Translations under genes and position numbers: made by a program
The notes under the pieces: model-generated
What the model saw: the letters and a program-made list of their open reading frames with translations, nothing else
The model's database searches: none
Told to the model about the DNA's origin: nothing
Part shown: positions 8,831-16,791 of the stretch, in pieces
How the letters are laid out: each line of letters begins with the position of its first letter
How positions within the stretch are numbered: the first letter of the stretch is position 1
Assembly (NCBI RefSeq): GCF_014652455.1
Contig: NZ_BMYV01000002.1
Span: 1 to 64,000 of the forward strand
DNA: 64,000 nucleotides
Direction: 5' to 3'
Source: Litorimonas cladophorae
GTDB lineage: Bacteria; Pseudomonadota; Alphaproteobacteria; Caulobacterales; Maricaulaceae

Positions 8831-10264
8831 CTATTCCGGCAGAGCTTCTGCGGACAGAGTCGCGCCAATTTGGGGTTGCGGCGTGATAATTTCTGACCGT
8901 CCCCGCAGATCATCAATTTCCGCACGACGTTTATCAAAAGCGGGACGCTGGCTGCTGGCCAAGGGTTTACCCGAAAGTTGTGACAAACGACGCGGATTGA
9001 TTTTCTTACCGTTATGAATGACTTCATAATGCAAATGCGGCCCAGTCGAGCGGCCCGTCGTGCCGACATATCCAATGACTTGGTCCTGTTTAACATAGGC
9101 GCCAGATTTCACACCGCGCGCAAAACCTTTCAGATGGGCATAGGCCGTTTTATATCCATCTGTGTGACGGATGCGGATATAATTCCCAAAGCTACCATAG
9201 CGATTGGCGCGTTCAACGGTGCCTGAACCCGCAGCCAAAATTGGCGTGCCACGTGGCGCAGCGAAATCAACGCCGGTGTGCATTTTGCGATAACCCAAGA
9301 TCGGGTGACGTCGGCTGCCATATGTCGATGAGAGGCGCGCACCATTTACAGGTGTCGCGCGCAATTTACGCTTGGCTGTTTTGCCAGCAGCGTCGTAAAA
9401 ATTCTCGCGTCCTTTTTGGTCTTCAAACAGCCAATATTCGGATGTTTTTCCGCGCGGGGAGAAGGAGGTGTAGAGCAGGTCGCCCGCTTTGACGATTTGC
9501 CCTTTTTGGTCACGCGCGACCTCAAAGAACATTTCAAATGCGTCACCGGGTTGAATATCGCGTTGGAAGTCGACGGAATATTCGTAAATATTGGCAAATT
9601 GGACAACGACCTTATCAGGTGCGCCCAAACGGGTTGCATCGACATAGAGTGAGTTTTCAACAGTCGCCTTCACGCCAATCGTTTCATATTTGAATTCGGC
9701 GGCCACTTTCCGCGCACTGTATGACTCACCATCTTCGGTGATGCTGGTGCGATCCACAAACACTGTGGTTTCGACATTTGGTTTGAATGTCAGGTGGTCG
9801 AGCGAGCCTTCTGCAAAATAAAGATCGAAACTTTGGCCGGCCCGCAGGTTTCTCGGCGGGAACACGTCGCCAAACGCTTGCGTGACGCGGTAGGCTTGCT
9901 GTCCTGTAAGTCCGTTACGTTGCAAAAGCGGGCCCAGGTTATCGCCTGATTTTAGCGTCACAGTCTTGACAGTGGTCTTGGGTGTGAAAGCCTCATCCAA
10001 GCCCATATCAAACCGGCTGATATCCAGCGTTGGTTCCACGACAAGGGCCGAATCCGAAGGAATATTGACCGTCGCCTCAGTCCGGTCAGGCAAGGCGACC
10101 AAGCCGATCGCACCCACTGTTGCCGCGGCGACCAGAAACCGAAAATGGTTCTCGCGCGGGATAACAGTATGACGCAGGCGCGCAAAGGCGCTGGCGCGAA
10201 TTTTTAGACCGTCGACAAACACACCCGATGGCGCAGACGATTTATTCAAATTTGGGTCAGTCAT
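8831..10264 (-). CDS. M23 family murein endopeptidase
   Basis: A 477-residue envelope protein. One transmembrane or signal-anchor segment lies at about 42-58. Next comes a LysM-like/OapA-type region (about 103-150), an intermediate beta domain, and a LytM/M23 domain from about 310 to 425. The zinc ligands are visible: H329 and D333 (HTGVD), H377 (AYAHL) and H410/H412 (HLHYE). It is therefore likely an active enzyme that cuts peptide cross-links in peptidoglycan, similar in layout to MepM. It is divergent from the YdbH-family gene across a 180-base promoter region. Confidence 0.9.
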   Translation of the reverse strand: MTDPNLNKSSAPSGVFVDGLKIRASAFARLRHTVIPRENHFRFLVAAATVGAIGLVALPDRTEATVNIPSDSALVVEPTLDISRFDMGLDEAFTPKTTVKTVTLKSGDNLGPLLQRNGLTGQQAYRVTQAFGDVFPPRNLRAGQSFDLYFAEGSLDHLTFKPNVETTVFVDRTSITEDGESYSARKVAAEFKYETIGVKATVENSLYVDATRLGAPDKVVVQFANIYEYSVDFQRDIQPGDAFEMFFEVARDQKGQIVKAGDLLYTSFSPRGKTSEYWLFEDQKGRENFYDAAGKTAKRKLRATPVNGARLSSTYGSRRHPILGYRKMHTGVDFAAPRGTPILAAGSGTVERANRYGSFGNYIRIRHTDGYKTAYAHLKGFARGVKSGAYVKQDQVIGYVGTTGRSTGPHLHYEVIHNGKKINPRRLSQLSGKPLASSQRPAFDKRRAEIDDLRGRSEIITPQPQIGATLSAEALPE

Positions 10265-10433
10265 ATTTCATAGCCCGGGGCGCGCGTGTGTCGAAAGAGT
10301 ATCAAGTGTTCCCACCTTGCCCTAATCTTCCCTAAATCAGGGTTAACGATATCTTGCTCTCCGTGTAAACTGACCAATTTTTAACGGTTGGTTTTGTTGG
10401 TCTTACAAGAGAACCTCATCTATGCATTAGGGT

Positions 10434-10449
10434 AGGAGGTCGGGCCATT
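10434..10449 (+). promoter_or_regulatory. Shine-Dalgarno sequence placing an ATT start codon
   Basis: AGGAGG at 10434-10439 is followed by seven bases and then ATT at 10447-10449, in frame with the long YdbH-family gene. No ATG, GTG or TTG occurs in that frame between this site and a TTG at 10567. That TTG lies inside the predicted membrane helix and has no Shine-Dalgarno sequence. Confidence 0.7.
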
Positions 10450-13400
10450 TCTGCGCAAGATATAAATACAGATGCGCCAAAGGCCTCACCGGTTTCACGG
10501 GCGTCCGCGAAAACGCGCAAACGGCGTTGGTACCTTCGTTGGTGGGCGTGGTGTCTTTGGGCCTTATTGCTTATTTTGCTAGCCGTGGCCTGTGTGGCTG
10601 GCTGGGCTTGGACGCAGCGCTACAGCTTGATGGAAGATTTGGTGATTGAGACTTTAGCGGAGTCTGGCTTTGAGGCGAAGCTGGACATTACCTCCGTTAC
10701 CAGCACCGACGCCACGATCCGCAATATTCGTTTAAACCGTGATGGGAAAGAGGTTCTACGCGCGTCTGAACTGCGCGCGAAATATGTTTGGCCTGATATT
10801 CGCGATGGGGTTTTAGAACGTTTAGAACTTGAGGAACTGACATTACAGCTCACACTCGGGGAGGATTGGAAGCCCTCCGACGCGTGGCTAGTCAAACTTC
10901 TAGACGACGCGCAGAATACAGACGGGGCGAAAGACGCGCCGTCCCGCTTCCCCAAAAATGGGGTGCAAGTCAGCAATGGAACCTTGGCCTTAAATTCACC
11001 TTTGGGGGAGGCCACACTTTATATCGACGCGACGGTCCCTGCCGCAGACCAGTTTGATGCAGAAATCACGCTCGCCCCTTCGGCTTTATCTTATGGCGGT
11101 TTTCGGGCCGAAGGCGCGGGGTTTGCCACGTTAAACCGCAACGGGCCGACTTTTACCATAGAAGGCCAGACGCAAACGGCTGTTCTCTCAAACGCAGATA
11201 TTCAAATCGAAGATGCCACCTTGCGCTTGAACGGAACGGCCAATTTGGACGAGCTGACCTATCGCGGGGAAATTGCGATTAATGGCGATAAGATCGCAAG
11301 CACCCTTTTCGCGGCAGATGCTGTGGATCTAACATGGGACGGGGACATTTCGCGGAACCCGGGTTTAACCGCCACAGGGCAGTGGAACCTCACAACAAAA
11401 GCTGCGCGGACACCCCGACCTGCACGTGCAGATGAGCTAGCCGAAACACTGTCGCTTGCAACTGCTCTGCGCGTTGTCCCGGTGACAGAACATTATGCGC
11501 CCACTTTGGTTAAAACGGTTAGAGAATTTCTCGTCGGCTCTGATCTCGCGGGAACAGGTCAACTTACCTACGGGCCCTCAGGATTTACCGTTACAACGGA
11601 CACGCCTGTGAGTGTGACAACCCCGCGAAACCGCCTGACATTAACACCACGGGCCGAAACGCCACTCTATATTTTCGATCGAGCCGAACAGAAAATTACT
11701 GTCGGATTAGACGCGGGGTTCACCCGACCGGCCTCCCTAAAGTTGACGAATATCCAATTAGAGGCCAGCTCACCAAATGGAATTAAACTGGACGGCATAA
11801 GTCAATTTTCAACGCGCCTTAGCACGACAGAAAATTGGCGCGTGACCGGCGTAAATCAACGGCCTGTAAGACTGGGCCCAATCCGTGCGGAGCTAAATTA
11901 TCGGGGCGCTGAGTCCCCGAGACGGCTGGCGATTAATACAAACCTAAGTTTCGACGGGGGATTACCCGGCGGATATGTTGAAGACTTGGCTCTGCGCGGG
12001 CGTCTGGATGTGGCCCTGCATGAAAACCGTCAAGTGATTGACTTTACGCCAAATCCAAACGCTCGCGTTACATTTGCGCGCATGGAGACACCAACCGCTT
12101 GGATCATTGAGGATGCAGAGTTTTCATTGCCTGCGACACGGTCGCTTTTTGTTAAACGGCCGGATGTCGGTCTGCTGAATGCGCGTCTGGGACAAGCGGA
12201 ATTCACATTCACCCAGCCGGAAACCCAGACATCGAGCGCTCAGCGACTTGAACTTCAAGCCGAAGCCCTTTCCCTTGAAGGGTCAATCTTCGGTGCAGGG
12301 CGGCAGAATTGGGACGCCATAATTACCAATGCGACGTATCAAAGTGAAACCTTACCCGCAGCTGGGACAAAAGCGGCGGCGGCCAGCGCGCATCTGACGG
12401 CAAAAATCATGCCCGATGTGCCGGTCGAGTTGACCTTGGACAGCCCGAACATTTCGGCCCAAACGCCGCTGGTCAACATCATGAATATGACCGTTGATCT
12501 TACCGGCACACCTTTGGTCTATGAGGTGGCGCATCGCAATGGCAGTATCAAGCTCATCGGAACGGAATTTGCCGAGACGGCCAAGGCGGCAGGTTTGGTT
12601 CAATTCCCCGCAGATGGAGTTGTGAATTTTGCCGACGGTCGTTTTACAGGTCAGACAAATTTGCGCATTGCAAAAGCCAATGATGCAAAGGTCATTGTTG
12701 ATTACGCCTATCAAAATGGTGTTGGTGAAGCCGCTATCCTGATCCCATCGGTTAATTTCACGAATAATGGACTGCAGCCGCAAGCCCTTTTCCCTTCACT
12801 CCGAGGTAAAATTGCGAGCGTCGAAGGTGAAGCCCAAGCCCGGTTAAAAATCGGGTTTGCTGATGGCGCTTTGACCCATTCCAGCGGAGTGGTGGATGTA
12901 TTGGACATTAATTTAGGCACTGCACCCGGCCCGATCGAGGGTTTAAATACCTCTGTGACATTTAGCTCCCTCCTGCCGATGGAGACAGACGGACCCCAGA
13001 CCCTGACCATGAGACGCTTTAACCCAGGCCTGGAGTTGGAGGATGGCACCGTGACCTACCGACTTCTGCCCACGGGCGTAGGTGTTGATTTTGCAGAATG
13101 GCCGATTGGAAACGGCGCCTTGTCACTGGATCCTTTCACATGGCTTTATGCGGCTGAAGAAAACCGCGTGACCATGCGGGTCAAAGACGTGTCCTTAGGG
13201 GATTTCCTAAAAAACATTGGCGACAGTAAAATTGAGGCGACGGGTACGGTCGTTGGAACCTTCCCGATTATCATTCGGGGGGTCGAAGTCTTGGTTGATG
13301 GCGGACGGCTGTCTGTTCCAGAGGGCGGCGTCTTACGCGTTGATCCGGGTCCAAGCGTCCCTATTTACAGTCAAGATGAAGCTATCGCCGTTCTGCGTGA

Positions 13401-13701
13401 AAAGCGCGCCAGTGAATATGCGAACCTTGCACGCGATGCCCTACGAGAATTTCGGTATCGCGAACTCAGCGCGGCCATTGATGGCCCGTTAGATGGAGAG
13501 CTGGAAATCGGACTGAATTTCGATGGCGCAAATGATCGCGTTTTAAATGCGCAACCTTTCCGGTTTGATATTTCAGTCGCTGGCGAACTGTTTAATATCG
13601 CGCGGAGCTTTAATTCCAACGCCCAAGTGAAGTCGGAGATTTTACGGCAAAACGGCGCACTGCCCCAAGGTATTCTCGTCGATGGCGAGGCTATTCCTTA
13701 G
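10447..13701 (+). CDS. YdbH-family (AsmA-like) envelope protein, apparent ATT start
   Basis: A 1084-residue protein if read from the ATT at 10447. The N-terminus is then a soluble stretch, an Arg/Lys/Trp-rich cluster (KTRKRRWYLRWW, about 23-34) and one transmembrane helix (about 37-55), a sensible inside-to-outside order. The long remainder is beta-strand repeats, as in AsmA-like bridge proteins, and the C-terminal third resembles the YdbH domain. In E. coli YdbH, YhdP and TamB move phospholipid between the membranes. The conventional TTG at 10567 would start translation inside the helix and lose the positive cluster. The 3' end overlaps the convergent MBL gene by four bases. Confidence 0.85.
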   Translation: MSAQDINTDAPKASPVSRASAKTRKRRWYLRWWAWCLWALLLILLAVACVAGWAWTQRYSLMEDLVIETLAESGFEAKLDITSVTSTDATIRNIRLNRDGKEVLRASELRAKYVWPDIRDGVLERLELEELTLQLTLGEDWKPSDAWLVKLLDDAQNTDGAKDAPSRFPKNGVQVSNGTLALNSPLGEATLYIDATVPAADQFDAEITLAPSALSYGGFRAEGAGFATLNRNGPTFTIEGQTQTAVLSNADIQIEDATLRLNGTANLDELTYRGEIAINGDKIASTLFAADAVDLTWDGDISRNPGLTATGQWNLTTKAARTPRPARADELAETLSLATALRVVPVTEHYAPTLVKTVREFLVGSDLAGTGQLTYGPSGFTVTTDTPVSVTTPRNRLTLTPRAETPLYIFDRAEQKITVGLDAGFTRPASLKLTNIQLEASSPNGIKLDGISQFSTRLSTTENWRVTGVNQRPVRLGPIRAELNYRGAESPRRLAINTNLSFDGGLPGGYVEDLALRGRLDVALHENRQVIDFTPNPNARVTFARMETPTAWIIEDAEFSLPATRSLFVKRPDVGLLNARLGQAEFTFTQPETQTSSAQRLELQAEALSLEGSIFGAGRQNWDAIITNATYQSETLPAAGTKAAAASAHLTAKIMPDVPVELTLDSPNISAQTPLVNIMNMTVDLTGTPLVYEVAHRNGSIKLIGTEFAETAKAAGLVQFPADGVVNFADGRFTGQTNLRIAKANDAKVIVDYAYQNGVGEAAILIPSVNFTNNGLQPQALFPSLRGKIASVEGEAQARLKIGFADGALTHSSGVVDVLDINLGTAPGPIEGLNTSVTFSSLLPMETDGPQTLTMRRFNPGLELEDGTVTYRLLPTGVGVDFAEWPIGNGALSLDPFTWLYAAEENRVTMRVKDVSLGDFLKNIGDSKIEATGTVVGTFPIIIRGVEVLVDGGRLSVPEGGVLRVDPGPSVPIYSQDEAIAVLREKRASEYANLARDALREFRYRELSAAIDGPLDGELEIGLNFDGANDRVLNAQPFRFDISVAGELFNIARSFNSNAQVKSEILRQNGALPQGILVDGEAIP

Positions 13702-14393
13702 CCAGGACCGGACCTATTTTGTCCCGTATGTCCGATGACATCATCGGCAACGAAAGCATTGTCCTTACGTTCTCCGCCAAAGGTTCCCATCGGACCATGT
13801 CCTGGGACAAACCGCATCTCATTGCCAAGGGGCCAGAGCTTTCCAGTAATGGAGTTCAGCAAATCTTGATGATTGCTTTTCGGAAAATCTGTGCGGCCAA
13901 TCGACCCTCGGAAAAGAACGTCTCCGACAAAGGCGATTTTCATATCTTGATTTGCAATAACGACATGGCCGGGCGTGTGGCCAGGCGTGTGTAGCACTTG
14001 GAATTTTACACCGGATAATTCTAATTCATCGCCGTCTTCCAAATAGCGATCGGGCACCACAGAGCGGCCCATGCCGGGATGGCCATATTTTGACCAATGC
14101 GCACCAATCTCATCCATCCAAAATTGATCATCTTTATGCGGACCAATGACCTCAACACCTAAGGTCTCACGCAACTCATCCGCACCACCCGCATGATCCA
14201 AGTGACCATGTGTCAGCCACATCGCCTTGAGAGTGATACCCATTTCATCAAGGGTTTCTTTTAGGCGGGTCGCTTCTCCGCCCGGATCAATTAAGACGCC
14301 CTCTTTTGTATCTACATCATAGAGCAGGGAACAATTCTGCTGGAACGGTGTGACAGGAATAAGTTTGAGGTCGAGACGGGCCATGGCTCCCAT
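13698..14393 (-). CDS. MBL-fold metallohydrolase, glyoxalase II/YcbL-like
   Basis: A 231-residue metallo-beta-lactamase-fold protein. THGHLDH at 61-67 is the first metal motif. Further metal ligands are expected at HTPGHTPGH (about 135-143), in the GDVLFRGSIGR segment (about 157-167) and in PGHGP near the C-terminus. This set is typical of the glyoxalase II-related YcbL group, which hydrolyses thioesters such as S-lactoylglutathione, but the true substrate is uncertain. A second in-frame ATG at 14384 gives a protein three residues shorter and is equally possible. Confidence 0.86.
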   Translation of the reverse strand: MGAMARLDLKLIPVTPFQQNCSLLYDVDTKEGVLIDPGGEATRLKETLDEMGITLKAMWLTHGHLDHAGGADELRETLGVEVIGPHKDDQFWMDEIGAHWSKYGHPGMGRSVVPDRYLEDGDELELSGVKFQVLHTPGHTPGHVVIANQDMKIAFVGDVLFRGSIGRTDFPKSNHQDLLNSITGKLWPLGNEMRFVPGHGPMGTFGGERKDNAFVADDVIGHTGQNRSGPG

Positions 14394-14454
14394 CTGTGGT
14401 GGATACGGCTCAGGGTCAAGAGGGATGGACGCCGCAGACGCGGAGCTGGCGGTT

Positions 14455-14489
14455 CAATTGTGACAATTGTTTCATTGCCGCGTCATAAT
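14455..14489 (+). promoter_or_regulatory. Probable promoter and operator of a small RNA
   Basis: CAATTG-TGA-CAATTG (14455-14469) is a near-perfect inverted repeat. It overlaps a possible -35 element GTGACA (14460-14465), which stands 18 bases before a possible -10 element CATAAT (14484-14489). Transcription would then begin near 14496. Confidence 0.4.
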
Positions 14490-14495
14490 CATGTC

Positions 14496-14625
14496 ATGAG
14501 CTAGCGACTATACACGAGTATACCTTGTGTTTCCCTCCCCTCGGATCACATGTGTAACTGGGCCACACGCGATGGGCGCCACTTCCCCCCCTTGAAGGCG
14601 CTTCCCGTGTGTGGCCTATTTTTTC
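14496..14625 (+). ncRNA. Candidate C-rich small RNA with terminator
   Basis: No protein-coding frame is convincing here. The transcript would expose CCCTCCCC (14533-14540) in its first half. The second half is a long hairpin: GGCCACAC (14561-14568) pairs with GTGTGGCC (14609-14616), an inner GCGCC/GGCGC stem follows, and the loop (14581-14596) carries seven consecutive C residues. TATTTTTTCT follows, making an intrinsic terminator. C-rich loops able to pair with Shine-Dalgarno sequences are typical of alphaproteobacterial sRNAs such as GsrN and the CcsR 'cuckoo' RNAs. I infer a similar role but cannot show homology. The 5' end is approximate. Confidence 0.55.
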
Positions 14626-14678
14626 TGGAAAGTCTGTGAAAGCGGGAATGAGACACGTCTAAGAGATATAACCTTTTT

Positions 14679-14838
14679 GTCATGATCTGGAAAAGGTCCC
14701 GACAGGTTCAGGCCCTTAACAAGGTCTCATATGGTCCGTTGACTGAAGGTGGAACCTTCCCCCAAGACCAGCGCCGTCAGTTGACACATGGTCCAAATGC
14801 AAGACCCGCGCACGGTTTCCCGGCGCGGGTCTTTTTTT
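14679..14838 (+). ncRNA. Candidate second small RNA ending at an orphan terminator
   Basis: A strong plus-strand terminator at 14801-14838 has no plus-strand gene before it: the nearest, the YdbH-family gene, ended 1.1 kb earlier, with an oppositely oriented gene between. A possible -10 TATAAC at 14667-14672 gives a start near 14679. Internal pairing is visible: GAAGGT-gga-ACCTTC (14745-14759), and GTTGACTGA (14738-14746) with TCAGTTGAC (14777-14785), two pairs being G-U. GGTCC recurs three times. No known RNA family is recognised, and no -35 element is clear. It could instead be read-through protection for the first RNA. Confidence 0.4.
14801..14838 (+). terminator. Strong intrinsic terminator, plus strand
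   Basis: AAGACCCGCGC (14801-14811) pairs perfectly with GCGCGGGTCTT (14823-14833). A run of seven T ends at 14838. The minus strand, on which the peroxiredoxin gene ends at 14854, lacks an equal T-run after the stem. Confidence 0.85.
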
Positions 14839-14853
14839 ACTCAAAAATCGGCC

Positions 14854-15405
14854 TTAAGCCGCTTTAGATTTACGTGTCTCTTTGAGGTATGAAAGCATTG
14901 TATCAGCGTCGGAAACTTCGAAAGGATCGATAGGGCAATCATCTTCAAAGCCTGGCTCTGCGAAGAGCTTCACGATCTCACCATTTACGACGAGCATGGA
15001 ATAACGCCAAGACCGCGCACCGAAACCGAGATTGTCTTTCTTGACCAACATGCCCATTTCTTTGGTGAATGTGCCCGAGCCGTCAGGTAGCAATGTGATG
15101 TTCTTATTGCCTTGATCCAGACCCCATTTGTACATGACGAATGCATCGTTCACGGAAATACAGGCGATTTCGTCCACGCCCAAAGCTTGGAAATCAGAAT
15201 ATAGCTCATCATATCGCGGAAGATGCGAGGAGGAACAGGTTGGTGTAAAGGCGCCAGGCAAGGAGAAGACGACAACTGTGCGATCTTTAAAGAATTCGCC
15301 TGTCGATAAATCTTCCCAACGGAATGGGTTTGGGCCTTCGACAGTTTCATCGCGGACGCGTGTTTTAAGGGTAACGTCAGGAACGTGCTTCGGTGTTTCA
15401 GACAT
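14854..15405 (-). CDS. Peroxiredoxin, Prx5 type
   Basis: A 183-residue thiol peroxidase that reduces hydrogen peroxide and organic peroxides. The peroxidatic cysteine is C57 in PGAFTPTC. C82 and C157 (DDCPIDPF) are further cysteines; C157 sits where many proteobacterial Prx5 proteins keep a cysteine. It is a stand-alone Prx5 without the fused glutaredoxin domain seen in some relatives. No signal peptide is present, so it is cytoplasmic. GAGAG lies seven bases before the ATG. Confidence 0.9.
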   Translation of the reverse strand: MSETPKHVPDVTLKTRVRDETVEGPNPFRWEDLSTGEFFKDRTVVVFSLPGAFTPTCSSSHLPRYDELYSDFQALGVDEIACISVNDAFVMYKWGLDQGNKNITLLPDGSGTFTKEMGMLVKKDNLGFGARSWRYSMLVVNGEIVKLFAEPGFEDDCPIDPFEVSDADTMLSYLKETRKSKAA

Positions 15406-15538
15406 GTAAAATCTCTCTTTTGAAAATAACAGGTGTTCGGGTGAATTTCGGTCTCCCTAAGGAGTCGCGACGGGAGGTAATCACCCTCAAGCGAATTTCA
15501 AGAGTCAATGTCTGTGAGACAGGATTTAAAGCGCAGGT

Positions 15539-15573
15539 CCAAAATTGCGCCCAAATTCAGGGCGACAATTTGG
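15539..15573. promoter_or_regulatory. Strong inverted repeat in a divergent promoter region
   Basis: CCAAAATTGCGCCC (15539-15552) and GGGCGACAATTTGG (15560-15573) pair over about 13 base pairs with one bulged A on each side, around a 7-base loop. It lies between the divergent peroxiredoxin and secreted-protein genes. There is no T-run on either side, so it is more likely an operator or RNA structure than a terminator. Confidence 0.45.
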
Positions 15574-15643
15574 CTTCAAAATAGGGGTCATTGGTCAGTT
15601 TGAGAAATTATGATAAAGTTGGATCAAGGTTAGGGAGCGCGCC

Positions 15644-16714
15644 ATGATTGATCATAAACTTCAGCCACTTATTCTCGGAACAGCACTCTTGCTGGCCGTG
15701 AGCGGAACGTCCCGTGCCGCCCCATCACCGAGTTCACCTCAAGACACGCAAAATATTATGACGGTTCAAGCGGATGATACGCAGGCCTTAGTAGACATCC
15801 GCGCGGCCCTCGCGAAAATCGACAAGGGTCTCCAGTCGCGACCTGTGCCGCGGCCGATCTATCCGCCCTTCGAAGAGGGCCAAATCGAAACATGGATTAA
15901 AGATGCCGCCCTGGCCCGACGCACCATTGTGGCAAGTCAAAAGTTTTTACCGACCTTTGCCAAAGTTGATCTCGGCCGCAACGCTGGCACGGTTTCGCAA
16001 GGTGCCCCCTACGACAACTCAGATGTTCAGCGGTTGCAACGGTTTGCTGACGCGCAGAAAAGGGCGTCCGACAAAAGCTATGCCACGATGGCTCAAGCCA
16101 TGTCTGATGGGCTGAATGGCTACCAAACCGAAATGCAATATTACAAGGGTCCGACAGCCGCAGAGAATTTCGCTCGGTTACGCGCCTATGGCGAAGCGGC
16201 TCTCGCTATCGCGGACGCAACGGATGGGGACGCAGCGAAACCCAAAGCCTTCCTCAGAAGTTTGGCTGGATATGAAAGAAAATTAGCAGACGCCGAGAAA
16301 AAAGCGCTTGAGAACTTCAAACTTCCTGCAGCAAAATCAAAGGACAGGGCCCGTCTCAAGGCTGCCAAGTCGATTTTGGACACGAAGAAATATGGGTTCG
16401 GCGACTACGGCCCGATCGTTTTGACGACGAAGGATATCGCCGCGCGAGAACGAAAAGACAAAGAGATCAACGTTGAGGATGTTGATGTCTCGCTAGGGGG
16501 TGACATCACGTGGTCCGGCACGGAGACGGTCTGGACCTATAAATGGGATGAATTTAAATTCGTCGTCCCAATTAAAGACCATGACTCTGACGATTGGTAT
16601 ATGTGGACAATAACGGCGAAAAAGTTTTCATCCGGCGGGGACAAAACGCCCATTGGAAAATGGGTCTCTGGAAAGTCCCACAAGGGCTCTCAAATCCTGA
16701 GGTCTAATTTCTGA
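15644..16714 (+). CDS. Secreted protein of unknown function
   Basis: A 356-residue protein with a signal peptide (hydrophobic about residues 8-22, cleavage likely after SRAA). AGGGAG six bases before the ATG supports the start. The mature part has a helical central region rich in Ala and Lys (about 120-250) and a C-terminal beta-like region with several Trp and Asp residues (about 280-345). No cysteine pair or catalytic motif stands out, and I do not recognise a family. It is followed 77 bases later by another secreted-protein gene on the same strand. Confidence 0.65.
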   Translation: MIDHKLQPLILGTALLLAVSGTSRAAPSPSSPQDTQNIMTVQADDTQALVDIRAALAKIDKGLQSRPVPRPIYPPFEEGQIETWIKDAALARRTIVASQKFLPTFAKVDLGRNAGTVSQGAPYDNSDVQRLQRFADAQKRASDKSYATMAQAMSDGLNGYQTEMQYYKGPTAAENFARLRAYGEAALAIADATDGDAAKPKAFLRSLAGYERKLADAEKKALENFKLPAAKSKDRARLKAAKSILDTKKYGFGDYGPIVLTTKDIAARERKDKEINVEDVDVSLGGDITWSGTETVWTYKWDEFKFVVPIKDHDSDDWYMWTITAKKFSSGGDKTPIGKWVSGKSHKGSQILRSNF

Positions 16715-16791
16715 GACTGCCGAACAGTCACATTTTGTTAAGCCGCTAGACATAGGGTGCAACCTTAGATCATCCCCAGCGGGACATTTCG

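Noticed and set aside
10332-10347. CTAA-N7-TTAAC, close to a CtrA site
   Set aside because: One half-site has a mismatch and no other cell-cycle signal is near; too short to claim.
14682-14867. 61-codon plus-strand frame
   Set aside because: It reads through the strong terminator at 14801-14838 and overlaps the peroxiredoxin stop; it is better explained as RNA.
15393-15584. 63-codon plus-strand frame upstream of the secreted protein gene
   Set aside because: Overlaps the peroxiredoxin start and the inverted-repeat region, with no protein-like composition.
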